DNA of 64,000 bases, from the NCBI RefSeq assembly GCF_000172075.1, contig NZ_ABIC01000023.1, positions 1-64,000 of the forward strand, read 5' to 3'. Source of the DNA: Shewanella benthica KT99. Its GTDB lineage: Bacteria; Pseudomonadota; Gammaproteobacteria; Enterobacterales; Shewanellaceae. Positions 1 through 10,320 of this stretch are shown here, one piece after another (position 1 is the stretch's first letter; each line of letters opens with the position of its first letter). The notes beneath the pieces were generated by a model. The model had not been told where the DNA came from and did no database searches. It saw nothing but the letters and a program-made list of their open reading frames with translations. The translations under genes and the position numbers were made by a program.

Positions 1-124
1 AATTTGGCGATGATTTAGTCTAAAAAAGTTGGTTTTATGTTAATTGGGTTCTAGCATTTTTTTGACTGTGTATGAAAAACGGTTACTTCTGCATGGCGCG
101 TCAATATTTGGGCGTTTTTCAAGC

Positions 125-149
125 GGTGACTCAGGGTCAGCGAGTCACC
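125..149. repeat. Inverted repeat downstream of nadC
   Basis: An 8-bp perfect inverted repeat (GGTGACTC at 125-132, GAGTCACC at 142-149) with a 9-base loop lies just past the nadC stop. There is no U-run on either side, so it is at best a weak or factor-assisted terminator or a protein site. The rest of bases 1-182 shows no gene I can recognise. Confidence 0.4.
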
Positions 150-182
150 TTCAAATCTGCTGGCAAGCTCTATGACTTGCGA

Positions 183-1174
<992 letters not shown>

Positions 1175-1318
1175 TCATATTTGAGCTACACTTTTCCAAG
1201 TTAGCACACCTGTTGCAGATAGAGTGTCAGTTATCTGCAATAAGTTCGATGGGCCTTTGCAGTGAAGGGTCTAACTGGTAAAGTGCTGATAAGACATGAC
1301 AGGTTTCAGGTTAACTGA

Positions 1319-1909
1319 TTGTTGACAAAAGCTAAACTAATTCCAGGTTTTGAACTTGGCTGGGCCGATGGAGTGAAGCTGTGTGTGTCACCTCATTTTA
1401 ACGCTAGGCCTGATGATGAGGTCAGCCTGTTAGTGATTCATAATATTAGCCTGCCAGCCGGCTGTTTTGGTACGCCCTATATCGATCAGCTGTTTCAAGG
1501 TTGTTTAGATATCGCGGCGGACGCCAGTTTTAACGATCTTAAAGGCCTCGAAGTCTCGGCGCATTACCTTATTCGCCGAGATGGTGAAGTGATTCAGTAT
1601 GTCTCTTGCGATGAACGTGCCTGGCATGCCGGGGTGTCTAGTTTTCGGGGGCGATCAGGCTGCAATGATTTTGCTGTTGGAATAGAGCTTGAAGGCACAG
1701 ATAGCCAAGATTATACCGAGCCACAATATCAGCACTTGCTTTGGCTGACGCTTGGCTTGATGGCAAGATACCCCATGTTGAATTTGGATACTATTGTCGG
1801 TCATAGCGACATAGCGCCGGGTCGGAAAACCGATCCCGGTGATTGTTTCGATTGGAGCAGGTATAAACGCGAGTTAACCTTGAATCTGAGTAAAAAAGGA
1901 TGGACTTAA
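1319..1909 (+). CDS. ampD: 1,6-anhydro-N-acetylmuramyl-L-alanine amidase AmpD
   Basis: AmpD is a cytoplasmic zinc amidase that cuts the stem peptide from anhydromuropeptides during cell-wall recycling; its loss typically induces ampC beta-lactamases. The 196-residue product has the amidase_2 layout: VIHNIS with zinc ligand His41, GIELEG near residue 124, and GHSDIAPGRKTDPG with His162, Lys170 and Asp172, which correspond to the known zinc and catalytic residues. The start is TTG at 1319; no ATG gives the full N-terminus before the conserved GW motif, so the rare start is accepted. It ends in TAATG shared with ampE. It looks intact. Confidence 0.93.
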   Translation: MLTKAKLIPGFELGWADGVKLCVSPHFNARPDDEVSLLVIHNISLPAGCFGTPYIDQLFQGCLDIAADASFNDLKGLEVSAHYLIRRDGEVIQYVSCDERAWHAGVSSFRGRSGCNDFAVGIELEGTDSQDYTEPQYQHLLWLTLGLMARYPMLNLDTIVGHSDIAPGRKTDPGDCFDWSRYKRELTLNLSKKGWT

Positions 1910-2760
1910 TGGCACTGTTTTCTTTATTAGTGGCGATAATGGTTGAGCGATTAAAGTTGCTGCCTAAGTCATGGCAACTCGAATCATTTCTCGATCTCTA
2001 TTCTGCCAATTTGTTTGGTAAGCAGCAGCTCAACTCAGAAGCCATGATGGCGCTGGCGCTGCTTTTGCCAGCCATTAGCGTTTTGGTGAGCACTTGGGCG
2101 GTAAGCGGCCTGCTATGGGGAGGGGTGAGCTTATTTCTTTGGGTCGGCATCTCAATTCTATGCTTTAGTCATCAGAAACAGAGAACGGCTTTTAAGCGAT
2201 ACATGCAGGCGGCTTGCCGAGGCGACTCTCAAGCTTGTTATCATTTTGCCGAAGAGCTCGATTGTAAGCGTGCTATCGAGGCCGTAAGCGAGAGTGATCT
2301 AGGCGCTAAGGTGGGCCAAAGCGTCACTTGGCTCAATTATCGTTTTTATGGCGCGGTGGCGCTATATCTTATCTTCTTCGGTCCTGCGGGGGCAGTCTTA
2401 TACTGTAGCGTGCGTTACTTCGCTGACCTCAGTCATCAGCAATCGCTCGAGTTACCCCTGGTGGATAAAGTGCTGGCACTGTTAGATTGGTTACCGAGCC
2501 GCATTTTTTCTTTCGGCTATGTGCTCAGTGGTCAATTCTCTCAAGCCTTTAGCCGTTGGCGCAAGCTGGGCTTAAGTCTGGAGCATAGCGCCAGAGATAT
2601 AGTGACTCAAGTGGCCTTAGCCGCAGAGCCTAGGCCTGAAGCCTCGGCCACCCCCATTTGTGTCCAGACGACATTGGCATTGCTGCAGTTGAGTAAGCGT
2701 AATTTCATTTTACTGTTAACCACGCTTTCCTTGTTGACTATCTTTGGTGTGGTGGCTTAA
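1909..2760 (+). CDS. ampE: Inner-membrane protein AmpE (regulatory signalling modulator)
   Basis: AmpE is a multi-pass inner-membrane protein encoded with AmpD and linked to beta-lactamase regulation; its biochemical role is unsettled. The 283-residue product opens MALFSLLVAIMVERLKLLPK, the family's N-terminal signature, with hydrophobic segments near residues 45-85, 145-170 and at the C-terminus. I chose the ATG at 1909, which overlaps the ampD stop (TAATG) and has AAAAGGA eight bases upstream. The in-frame ATG at 1900 sits directly on that ribosome-binding sequence and is less likely. It is translationally coupled to ampD. Confidence 0.88.
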   Translation: MALFSLLVAIMVERLKLLPKSWQLESFLDLYSANLFGKQQLNSEAMMALALLLPAISVLVSTWAVSGLLWGGVSLFLWVGISILCFSHQKQRTAFKRYMQAACRGDSQACYHFAEELDCKRAIEAVSESDLGAKVGQSVTWLNYRFYGAVALYLIFFGPAGAVLYCSVRYFADLSHQQSLELPLVDKVLALLDWLPSRIFSFGYVLSGQFSQAFSRWRKLGLSLEHSARDIVTQVALAAEPRPEASATPICVQTTLALLQLSKRNFILLLTTLSLLTIFGVVA

Positions 2761-2847
2761 ATACAGCTCACATATCGTGAGTATCCCTGACTCGGGTCAC
2801 AAACTGGACTTTTAAAATGTGATTTGCTAAAGTGCGCTCAGTCAACT

Positions 2848-2866
2848 AAATTGGTAAGACCAATTT
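2848..2866. promoter_or_regulatory. PdhR operator upstream of pdhR
   Basis: AAATTGGTAAGACCAATTT is a perfect 8-bp inverted repeat around AAG. It contains the established PdhR consensus ATTGGTNNNACCAAT and lies 20 bases before the pdhR start. Binding of PdhR here would give pyruvate-responsive autorepression. Confidence 0.85.
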
Positions 2867-2886
2867 ACAATAGTAGCTGAGGCCAG

Positions 2887-3639
2887 ATGGCTTATAACAA
2901 AATAAACCAGCCAAAAATTTCCGATGTCATCATGGGTCAGTTAGAACAGATGATTTTGGAAGGCAGCCTACAGCCGGGTCAGAAGCTGCCTCCTGAGCGT
3001 GAACTGGCACTTCAATTTGAAGTCTCCCGTCCCTCGTTACGCGAAGCCATTCAAAAATTAGAAGCTAAAGGCTTGTTGTTGCGCCGCCAAGGCGGTGGCA
3101 CCTATGTCAAAGAGCAGCTTTGGCAAAGCTTGGCCGATCCCATCGTTGAATTGATGCATAGTGACCCTGAGAGTCAGTATGATCTGCTCGAATTTCGTCA
3201 TGCCACCGAAGGCATGATGGCTTATTTTGCCGCGCTTCGTGGCACAGATGCCGATATGCAGCATATAAAGCGCACCATCATGGATGTGGAAGCGGCGCAA
3301 GAGATTGAGCAGCAAGCGGAAGCCATCGTACATTTCTATCGTGCCATAGCAGAGGCGTCACATAACGTGGCCATGTTGCATCTGGTACTCAGTTTAGCTC
3401 CTGTGCTGCATAAGAATGTGGCACAGAACTTGGAACTGCTGAATCGAAGAGAGGAAGCATCCACCAGGGCAAACGAACATAGGCTGGCATTGCTAGCCGC
3501 AATCGTTCGCCGTGATCCTGACGCGGCTCGTGAAGCCTCGAATGAGCATTTAAGCTATATCGAGGAAGTGATGTTGACCGTTAGGAAAGAAGATAGTCGA
3601 TTGCAGCGCAGTCTGCGCCGTTTAAAAAGTGGTAACTAG
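2887..3639 (+). CDS. pdhR: Pyruvate dehydrogenase complex repressor PdhR (GntR/FCD)
   Basis: PdhR is a GntR-family repressor of the pyruvate dehydrogenase genes, released from DNA by pyruvate. The 250-residue protein has an N-terminal winged helix (about residues 10-75; GQKLPPERELA and SRPSLREAIQKLEAKG are characteristic) and a C-terminal all-helical FCD effector domain. The start ATG at 2887 has TGAGG upstream. It is followed by aceE after 112 bases and preceded by its own palindromic operator, so autoregulation plus control of aceEF is expected. Intact and of typical length. Confidence 0.94.
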   Translation: MAYNKINQPKISDVIMGQLEQMILEGSLQPGQKLPPERELALQFEVSRPSLREAIQKLEAKGLLLRRQGGGTYVKEQLWQSLADPIVELMHSDPESQYDLLEFRHATEGMMAYFAALRGTDADMQHIKRTIMDVEAAQEIEQQAEAIVHFYRAIAEASHNVAMLHLVLSLAPVLHKNVAQNLELLNRREEASTRANEHRLALLAAIVRRDPDAAREASNEHLSYIEEVMLTVRKEDSRLQRSLRRLKSGN

Positions 3640-3664
3640 GCGCTCTTCAATGTGAGAGTCAGCT

Positions 3665-3724
3665 GGTACCAAACCATATTTTTAATATTTTAAACATCAC
3701 TAAGTACTGAGGTTTGGTACTTAG
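3665..3724 (+). promoter_or_regulatory. aceE leader with two mutually exclusive hairpins
   Basis: In the 112-base gap before aceE, GGTACCAAAC-C (3665-3675) can pair with GGTTTGGTAC (3711-3720). The latter overlaps a second perfect pair, CTAAGTAC (3700-3707) with GTACTTAG (3717-3724). The two stems share bases 3717-3720, so they cannot both form. This is visible in sequence; a regulatory role is inference. Confidence 0.4.
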
Positions 3725-3751
3725 TTATTACGTATAGGAAAGGACTGCGAA

Positions 3752-6412
3752 ATGTCTGAACATATGCTACAAGATCTGGATCCATTAGAGACTCAAGAAT
3801 GGTTATCTGCTCTAGAATCCGTTGTTCGTGAAGAAGGTGTTGAGCGTGCTCAGTATCTACTGGAACAAGTACTGGATAAGGCCCGCTTAGATGGCGTCGA
3901 TATGGCGACGGGTATTAATACCAACTATATCAATACCATCCCAACCAGCCAAGAGCCAGCATATCCGGGTAATACTACCCTAGAGCGCCGTATTCGTTCT
4001 ATTATTCGCTGGAACGCGATCATGATCGTGCTTAGAGCTTCTAAGAAAGATCTGGACCTAGGTGGCCATATGGCTTCTTTCCAGTCTTCTGCTGCGTTCT
4101 ACGAAGTGTGTTTTAACCACTTCTTCCGTGCGCCAAACGATGTTGATGGTGGCGATTTAGTCTATTATCAGGGTCATATCTCTCCGGGTATCTACGCGCG
4201 CGCATTCCTTGAGGGGCGCTTAACCGCAGAGCAATTGGATAACTTCCGTCAAGAAGTCGATGGAGAAGGTATCCCTTCATATCCACATCCTAAGTTAATG
4301 CCAGAGTTCTGGCAGTTCCCGACCGTCTCTATGGGTCTGGCTCCTATGTCTTCTATCTATCAGGCTCGCTTCCTTAAGTATCTCGATGGCCGCGGCCTTA
4401 AAGATACTTCGGCTCAGCGTGTATATGCCTTCCTGGGTGACGGTGAGATGGATGAGCCTGAATCACGCGGTGCGATTTCATTTGCGGCTCGTGAAAAGCT
4501 AGATAACCTATGTTTCTTGATTAACTGTAACTTACAGCGCCTCGATGGCCCTGTTATGGGTAACGGCAGCATCATTCAGGAACTTGAAGGCCTGTTTAGA
4601 GGCGCTGGTTGGAACGTCGTCAAGGTGATCTGGGGTAACAACTGGGATTCACTGTTAGCCAAAGATACCACCGGCAAGTTAATGCAGCTGATGAATGAGA
4701 CTGTAGACGGTGATTACCAGACATTTAAGTCAAAAGATGGCGCCTACGTACGTGAGCACTTCTTTGGTAAGTACCCTGAGACGGCGGCGCTGGTTGCTGA
4801 TATGACAGATGCCGAGATCTTCGCACTTAAGCGTGGTGGTCATGAGTCATCTAAGCTTTATGCGGCATTTAAGAACGCTCAGGATACTAAGGGTAAACCT
4901 ACCGTGATCTTGGCCAAGACCGTTAAAGGTTATGGCATGGGTGGCGCAGCCGAAGGCAAGAACATAGCGCACCAGGTGAAGAAGATGGACATGAGCCATA
5001 TACTGCAACTGCGTGACCGTCTAGGTCTTCAGGATCTGCTTACCGATGAGAAGGTTACTGAACTGCCTTACCTTTCTTTAGATGAAGGTTCGGCAGAGCA
5101 CGAGTACCTGCATGCGCGTCGTGAGGCCCTACATGGTTACACGCCTCAGCGTCTGCCTAACTTCACTAAAGCATTAGAGCTGCCAGAAGTTGAAGATTTT
5201 AAGCCCTTGCTCGAAGAGCAGAAGCGTGATATTTCGACCACTATGGCATTTGTTCGCGCGCTAAACATATTGCTTAAGCACAAGGGTGTGAGCAAAAATA
5301 TCGTGCCTATCATCGCCGATGAGGCGCGTACATTTGGTATGGAAGGCCTATTCCGTCAGATTGGTATCTACAATCCTCAGGGGCAGAACTACACCCCACA
5401 AGATCGCGAAATTGTTTCTTACTATAAAGAGGCGACTTCGGGTCAGGTATTGCAGGAAGGTATCAACGAGCTAGGTGCTATGTCTTCATGGGTTGCCGCG
5501 GCAACGTCATATAGCACTAACGATCTGCCGATGATCCCATTCTACATCTACTACTCTATGTTTGGTTTTCAGCGTGTTGGCGACATGGCATGGATGGCGG
5601 GCGATCAACAGGCGCGTGGCTTCTTGTTAGGTGCTACAGCCGGTCGTACTACCTTGAACGGTGAAGGTCTGCAACACGAAGATGGTCATAGCCATGTTCA
5701 GGCGAACACGATTCCAAACTGTATCTCTTACGATCCTACATTCGCCTACGAAGTTGCGATTATCATCCAAGATGGTATGCGTCGCATGTATGGCGATCAG
5801 GAAAATGTGTTCTATTACCTGACGCTGATGAATGAAAATTACGCCATGCCAGCCATGCCTGAAGGTGTTGAAGAAGGTATTCGCAAGGGTATCTATAAGC
5901 TTGAGTCATACCAAGGTAGTAAGCAGGTTCAGCTGATGAGCTCAGGCACCATCATGAACGAAGTGCGTAAGGCGGCGAAGATTCTCAGTGAAGAATATGA
6001 TGTTGCATCTGATGTTTACTCGGTCACTTCTTTCAATGAATTAACTCGTGAAGGTCAGGATGTCGAGCGTTATAACATGCTGCATCCAGAAGCTGAGCAG
6101 AAGCAAGCCTATATTACTCAAGTCATGGGCACGGCTCCTGCTATTGCGGCCACGGATTACATGAAGAACTACGCCGAACAAGTGCGTGCCTTCATGCCTT
6201 CTGAATCATTCAAGGTGTTGGGCACCGATGGTTTCGGTCGCTCTGACAGCCGTGACAACTTACGTCGTCACTTCGAAGTGAACGCCGGCTATGTGGTCGT
6301 CGCAGCACTGACTGAATTAGCTAAGCGTGGTGATATTGAAAAATCTGTCGTGGCTCAGGCCATCGCTAAATTCAATATCGACGCAGACAAGATCAACCCG
6401 CTATACGCGTAA
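3752..6412 (+). CDS. aceE: Pyruvate dehydrogenase E1 component
   Basis: AceE is the thiamine-diphosphate-dependent E1 of the pyruvate dehydrogenase complex: it decarboxylates pyruvate and acetylates the lipoyl groups of AceF. The 886-residue length matches homodimeric bacterial E1p. The thiamine diphosphate motif GDGEMDEPE begins near residue 229 and runs to the conserved [11 protein letters not shown]. Conserved blocks such as [15 protein letters not shown] lie further on. The start ATG at 3752 follows AGGAAAGGA. aceF follows after 13 bases, so the two genes are cotranscribed. Regulation is expected through PdhR and possibly through the leader hairpins. Confidence 0.97.
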   Translation: MSEHMLQDLDPLETQEWLSALESVVREEGVERAQYLLEQVLDKARLDGVDMATGINTNYINTIPTSQEPAYPGNTTLERRIRSIIRWNAIMIVLRASKKDLDLGGHMASFQSSAAFYEVCFNHFFRAPNDVDGGDLVYYQGHISPGIYARAFLEGRLTAEQLDNFRQEVDGEGIPSYPHPKLMPEFWQFPTVSMGLAPMSSIYQARFLKYLDGRGLKDTSAQRVYAFLGDGEMDEPESRGAISFAAREKLDNLCFLINCNLQRLDGPVMGNGSIIQELEGLFRGAGWNVVKVIWGNNWDSLLAKDTTGKLMQLMNETVDGDYQTFKSKDGAYVREHFFGKYPETAALVADMTDAEIFALKRGGHESSKLYAAFKNAQDTKGKPTVILAKTVKGYGMGGAAEGKNIAHQVKKMDMSHILQLRDRLGLQDLLTDEKVTELPYLSLDEGSAEHEYLHARREALHGYTPQRLPNFTKALELPEVEDFKPLLEEQKRDISTTMAFVRALNILLKHKGVSKNIVPIIADEARTFGMEGLFRQIGIYNPQGQNYTPQDREIVSYYKEATSGQVLQEGINELGAMSSWVAAATSYSTNDLPMIPFYIYYSMFGFQRVGDMAWMAGDQQARGFLLGATAGRTTLNGEGLQHEDGHSHVQANTIPNCISYDPTFAYEVAIIIQDGMRRMYGDQENVFYYLTLMNENYAMPAMPEGVEEGIRKGIYKLESYQGSKQVQLMSSGTIMNEVRKAAKILSEEYDVASDVYSVTSFNELTREGQDVERYNMLHPEAEQKQAYITQVMGTAPAIAATDYMKNYAEQVRAFMPSESFKVLGTDGFGRSDSRDNLRRHFEVNAGYVVVAALTELAKRGDIEKSVVAQAIAKFNIDADKINPLYA

Positions 6413-6425
6413 GAGGCAATACAAT

Positions 6426-8300
6426 ATGACAATCGAAATTAATGTACCTGATATTGGTACGGATGAGGTTGAAGTCACCGAGATCCTAGTTAGCGTTGGC
6501 GACAGGGTTGAAGAAGAACAATCGCTGATTGCTGTCGAAGGCGATAAAGCCGCGATGGAAGTGCCTGCATCTCAAGCGGGTATAATCAAAGAGATCAGGG
6601 TTGCCGTTGGAGATATGGTGGCTACCGATTCATTGATCATGGTTTTCGAAGACGATGCAGCATCGGCTCCAGTAGCCCAAGCTGCGGCCGCTCCTGTGCC
6701 AGTAGTGGCAACCGCCGCTCCGGCATCAGTCGAGTTAAAAGAAGTGAACTTGCCTGATATTGGTGACGATGAAGTCGAAGTGACTGCAATCTTAGTCAAC
6801 CTGGGTGACAGCATCACCGAAGATCAGCCAATCTTAAGTGTCGAAGGTGACAAGGCATCGATGGAAGTGCCGGCTCCTTTCAATGGCGTGTTAAAAGAGA
6901 TTAACGTTGAGATTGGTGACAAGGTGTCTACCGGTAGTCTAGTGTTGGTGTTCGAAGTCGCGGGTGCATCTGCTGCGCCAGCAACTCCTGCCCCAGTAGC
7001 TGCTGCGGTTGCCGCCGTTGCAAGTGTACTCGAAGTCACACTTCCCGATATCGGTGACGATGAAGTCGAAGTGACTGCAATCTTAGTCAACCTAGGTGAC
7101 AGCATCACCGAGGAACAGCCAATCTTAAGCGTCGAAGGTGACAAGGCTTCGATGGAAGTACCGGCTTCATTTGCTGGCGTGTTAAAAGAGATTAAAGTTG
7201 AGATCGGTGACAAGGTTTCTACTGGCTCGTTAGTCATGATCTTCGAAGCGCTTGGCCAAGCGCCTGCTGCAGCACCAGTAGCTGCACCAGTTCAAGCATC
7301 TGCTCCGCTTGCTCCTGCTTCTGTAGCGGCATCTGCAGCTAAACCGGCTAAGACAGACTTCGTTGACAATGAAGCCTATGCCCATGCATCTCCTGTGATC
7401 CGCCGCATGGCTCGTGAACTTGGTGTTAACCTGGCTAACGTCAAAGGCACGGGTCGTAAGAGCCGCGTCATTAAAGAAGACGTGCAGAACTACATCAAGG
7501 CTGCGATTAAGCAAGTTGAATCGGGTAACATTAAAGCTGCCGCTGGTGGCAACGAGCTTAACTTACTGGCATGGCCAAAGATCGATTTCAGCAAGTTTGG
7601 TGAGACCGAAGTTAAGCCCTTATCTCGAATTCAGAAGCTCTCTGGTGCTAACCTACACAGAAACTGGGTGAAGATCCCCCATGTTACTCAGTGGGATAAT
7701 GCGGATATCACCGAACTCGAAGTATTCCGTAAGGCGCAAAATGCGGCGGAAGCTAAGAAAGATTCAGGCATGAAGATCACCCCCTTGGTGTTTATCATGA
7801 AGGCGGTTGCTAAGGCTCTCGAAGTGTTCCCTACGTTCAACTCATCTCTGTCACAAGACGGTGAGAGTTTGATCATGAAGAAGTACGTCAATATCGGTAT
7901 TGCCGTCGATACGCCAAATGGTCTGGTTGTCCCTGTTTTCAAAGATGTGAACAAGAAGGGCATCCATGAGTTATCAGACGAGTTAAAGCTGATCTCTAAG
8001 AAGGCGCGTGGCGGTAAGTTAACGTCTGCAGATATGCAAGGTGGTTGTTTCACTATCTCTAGTCTAGGTGGCATAGGTGGCACGGCATTTACACCTATCG
8101 TTAATGCACCTGAAGTGGCAATTCTTGGGGTGTCTAAGTCTGAGATGAAGCCGGTATGGAATGGTAAAGATTTCGAGCCTCGCTTGATGTTACCTCTATC
8201 ACTGTCTTACGATCATAGGGTCGTGGATGGCGCCGAAGGTGCACGTTTCATCAGCTATTTAAACAGCTGCTTATCAGATATTCGTACCTTAGTGCTGTAA
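6426..8300 (+). CDS. aceF: Pyruvate dehydrogenase E2, dihydrolipoamide acetyltransferase
   Basis: AceF transfers acetyl groups from lipoyl arms to CoA and forms the structural core of the complex. The 624-residue protein has three N-terminal lipoyl domains with lipoylation lysines in EGDKA at Lys41, Lys143 and Lys240, joined by Ala/Pro-rich linkers. A peripheral-subunit-binding domain follows ([13 protein letters not shown], about 320-355), then the catalytic domain ending in [12 protein letters not shown] with His597 and Asp601. The start is the ATG at 6426 after GAGG; an upstream in-frame extension reads into aceE and is rejected. Lipoyl domains 2 and 3 are nearly identical in DNA. A terminator follows immediately, so lpdA is not a simple read-through partner. 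Confidence 0.97.
   Translation: MTIEINVPDIGTDEVEVTEILVSVGDRVEEEQSLIAVEGDKAAMEVPASQAGIIKEIRVAVGDMVATDSLIMVFEDDAASAPVAQAAAAPVPVVATAAPASVELKEVNLPDIGDDEVEVTAILVNLGDSITEDQPILSVEGDKASMEVPAPFNGVLKEINVEIGDKVSTGSLVLVFEVAGASAAPATPAPVAAAVAAVASVLEVTLPDIGDDEVEVTAILVNLGDSITEEQPILSVEGDKASMEVPASFAGVLKEIKVEIGDKVSTGSLVMIFEALGQAPAAAPVAAPVQASAPLAPASVAASAAKPAKTDFVDNEAYAHASPVIRRMARELGVNLANVKGTGRKSRVIKEDVQNYIKAAIKQVESGNIKAAAGGNELNLLAWPKIDFSKFGETEVKPLSRIQKLSGANLHRNWVKIPHVTQWDNADITELEVFRKAQNAAEAKKDSGMKITPLVFIMKAVAKALEVFPTFNSSLSQDGESLIMKKYVNIGIAVDTPNGLVVPVFKDVNKKGIHELSDELKLISKKARGGKLTSADMQGGCFTISSLGGIGGTAFTPIVNAPEVAILGVSKSEMKPVWNGKDFEPRLMLPLSLSYDHRVVDGAEGARFISYLNSCLSDIRTLVL
6756..7247 (+). repeat. Tandem near-identical lipoyl-domain repeats in aceF
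   Basis: Bases 6756-6956 and 7047-7247 (offset 291) are nearly identical at nucleotide level, including synonymous positions. The first lipoyl domain is clearly more diverged. This points to a recent duplication or ongoing gene conversion of domains 2 and 3. Confidence 0.75.
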
Positions 8301-8306
8301 AAAATG

Positions 8307-8331
8307 GGCTGCTTATTACAAGCAGCCTTTT
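8307..8331 (+). terminator. Rho-independent terminator after aceF
   Basis: GGCTGCTT (8307-8314) pairs with AAGCAGCC (8320-8327) around a 5-base loop and is followed by TTTT. It sits seven bases past the aceF stop. Confidence 0.85.
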
Positions 8332-8596
8332 ATACCCAAACTACTTCAAAATGCAGGATTCAGCATGTCGAGAAGTGACAGAGTTCAAGGCATGAAAGAG
8401 TAGGACTAGTTATTCTAATCCGAACTTTCATAACGCAGAAAAATGTTGCTTCTCGCCTTGCCCTGCGGGAGCTCCCGTAGAATAGCTGCACTGCGTTAGT
8501 GATATCGACAAGGGAATAACCATTCTCTCAATCACTGCCTTGTTCAGCTATCCTACGGGGGCTCTGAAACGAGCACCTTGAGGTAGCTTGGGTATA
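8331..8596. mobile_element. 266-bp MITE-like inverted-repeat element
   Basis: The stretch between aceF and lpdA has 24-bp terminal inverted repeats: TATACCCAAACTACTTCAAA... at 8331-8354 and the complement of TATACCCAAGCTACCTCAAG... at 8573-8596, with few mismatches. A second inverted pair (8469-8487 with 8546-8564, about 17 of 19 bases) is nested inside. No reading frame of substance is present, so this is a non-autonomous element or a long imperfect hairpin. It fills most of the 423-base gap before lpdA. Confidence 0.75.
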
Positions 8597-8723
8597 TATA
8601 GTAAATGTATGATTGTGATCGGTATCAAACAAAGGTTAAAATACGGCCACCTTACAAGATTTGGCAACGTTTTATTCTTGCGCTACTCGTTAGTGTAAGA
8701 AAATGAAAAGAATAGAGGAAATC

Positions 8724-10154
8724 ATGAGCAACGAAATCAAAACTCAGGTAGTGGTATTAGGCTCTGGCCCTGCTGGCTATTCGGCGGCATTCCGTGCGGC
8801 TGACTTAGGACTAGAGACGGTCATCATCGAACGCTTCAGCACGCTTGGCGGTGTTTGTCTGAACGTAGGTTGTATCCCATCGAAGGCACTGCTACACGTA
8901 TCTAAAGTGATCGAAGAGGCGAAAGCCATTGCCGATCACGGTGTGGTTTTTGGCGAGCCAAAGATCGATTTGGACAAGCTACGTGGTTTCAAGAATTCGG
9001 TTATCAGCCAGTTGACCAGCGGATTGGGCGGCATGTCCAAGATGCGTAAAGTCGATGTGGTTAATGGTTTCGGCAAGTTTACCGGCCCTAACACTATCGA
9101 AGTTGTTGGTGAAGATGGCGTTAAAGTGGTTCATTTCGAGCAGGCTATTATCGCCGCAGGCTCTCGTCCTATCGAATTGCCATTCATTCCACATGCAGAT
9201 CCACGTGTTTGGGATTCTACCGATGCGCTAGAGCTTAAAGAAGTTCCGGGCAAGCTACTCATCATGGGCGGCGGCATCATAGGTCTTGAGATGGCTACTG
9301 TGTACGCTTCTCTGGGTAGTCAAATCGACGTGGTTGAGATGCTAGATCAACTGATCCCGGCAGCAGACAAGGATATCGTGCGTATCTACACAAAGAAGGT
9401 TAAGAACAAGTTTAACCTTATGATGCAGACTAAGGTAACAGCCGTAGAAGCCAAAGATGATGGCATCTATGTGACGATGGAAGGCAAGAAGGCACCGGCA
9501 GAAGCCGTGCGTTACGATGCCGTGCTAGTGGCAATCGGTCGTGCACCAAATGGTAAGTCGCTTGATGCCGAGAAAGCCGGAATTAATGTCGATGAGCGTG
9601 GCTTCATCAATGTCGATAAGCAGATGCGTACCAATGTCGCTAACATCTTCGCTATCGGTGATATCGTCGGTCAGCCTATGCTGGCGCATAAAGGCGTGCA
9701 TGAAGGCCATGTGGCAGCAGAAGTTATCTCAGGCTTGAAGCACTTCTTCGATCCTAAGGCGATTCCTTCGATTGCCTATACTGACCCTGAAGTCGCTTGG
9801 GTGGGGCTAACCGAGAAGGAAGCTAAAGAGCAAGGTATCGCCTACGAGACAGCAAGTTTCCCTTGGGCCGCCAGTGGCCGTGCAATCGCTTCAGATTGTA
9901 GCGATGGTATGACTAAGCTGATTTTCGATAAAGAGACTCACAGAGTCATAGGTGGTGCTATCGTCGGTGTTAACGGCGGTGAGCTTCTTGGTGAGATAGG
10001 CTTGGCGATCGAGATGGGTTGTGATGCAGAAGATTTGGCATTGACGATTCATGCGCACCCAACCTTACATGAGTCTGTAGGCCTAGCGGCTGAAATCTAC
10101 GAAGGTTCGATCACAGATTTGCCCAACCCTAAGGCAAAAAAGAAGAAAAAGTAA
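8724..10154 (+). CDS. lpdA: Dihydrolipoamide dehydrogenase (E3)
   Basis: LpdA is the FAD flavoprotein that reoxidises dihydrolipoyl groups with NAD+ for the pyruvate and 2-oxoglutarate dehydrogenase complexes. The 476-residue protein has the N-terminal FAD motif GSGPAGYSAAFRAADLG, the redox disulfide CLNVGC (Cys45 and Cys50), an NAD motif GGGIIGLEMA, and the C-terminal active-site HAHPTLHES with His445 and Glu450. It ends in a lysine run. The ATG at 8724 is preferred because AGAGGAA lies just upstream; the in-frame ATG at 8703 lacks this. It is separated from aceF by a terminator and a repeat element, so it probably has its own promoter. Confidence 0.96.
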   Translation: MSNEIKTQVVVLGSGPAGYSAAFRAADLGLETVIIERFSTLGGVCLNVGCIPSKALLHVSKVIEEAKAIADHGVVFGEPKIDLDKLRGFKNSVISQLTSGLGGMSKMRKVDVVNGFGKFTGPNTIEVVGEDGVKVVHFEQAIIAAGSRPIELPFIPHADPRVWDSTDALELKEVPGKLLIMGGGIIGLEMATVYASLGSQIDVVEMLDQLIPAADKDIVRIYTKKVKNKFNLMMQTKVTAVEAKDDGIYVTMEGKKAPAEAVRYDAVLVAIGRAPNGKSLDAEKAGINVDERGFINVDKQMRTNVANIFAIGDIVGQPMLAHKGVHEGHVAAEVISGLKHFFDPKAIPSIAYTDPEVAWVGLTEKEAKEQGIAYETASFPWAASGRAIASDCSDGMTKLIFDKETHRVIGGAIVGVNGGELLGEIGLAIEMGCDAEDLALTIHAHPTLHESVGLAAEIYEGSITDLPNPKAKKKKK

Positions 10155-10176
10155 TATTTGCTTCGGATCATGAAAA

Positions 10177-10201
10177 GGCGCTCATTTGAGCGTCTTTTTT
10201 T
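10177..10201 (+). terminator. Rho-independent terminator after lpdA
   Basis: GGCGCTC (10177-10183) pairs with GAGCGTC (10188-10194, one G-T pair) around ATTT and is followed by seven Ts. It lies 22 bases past the lpdA stop. Confidence 0.88.
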
Positions 10202-10320
10202 ATGCTTTGAATACGAAATTAAAATCAATGTTAATATTAGCTTTAATTAACTGATACATTTTAAGTAAGTTTTGTAACCTTGACTCCTTAATCAAATTAT
10301 ATGAATAGTGTAAATCGCTA

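Noticed and set aside
125..149. Intrinsic terminator for nadC
   Set aside because: The stem is good but no U-run follows, so it is listed only as an inverted repeat.
3665..3670. A second PdhR operator before aceE (CTGGTACCA)
   Set aside because: It lacks the three-base spacer of TGGTNNNACCA, so it does not fit the PdhR consensus.
6572..7237. Two minus-strand Thr/Ser-rich ORFs inside aceF
   Set aside because: They are antisense shadows of the Ala/Pro/Val-rich lipoyl repeats and linkers and match nothing else.
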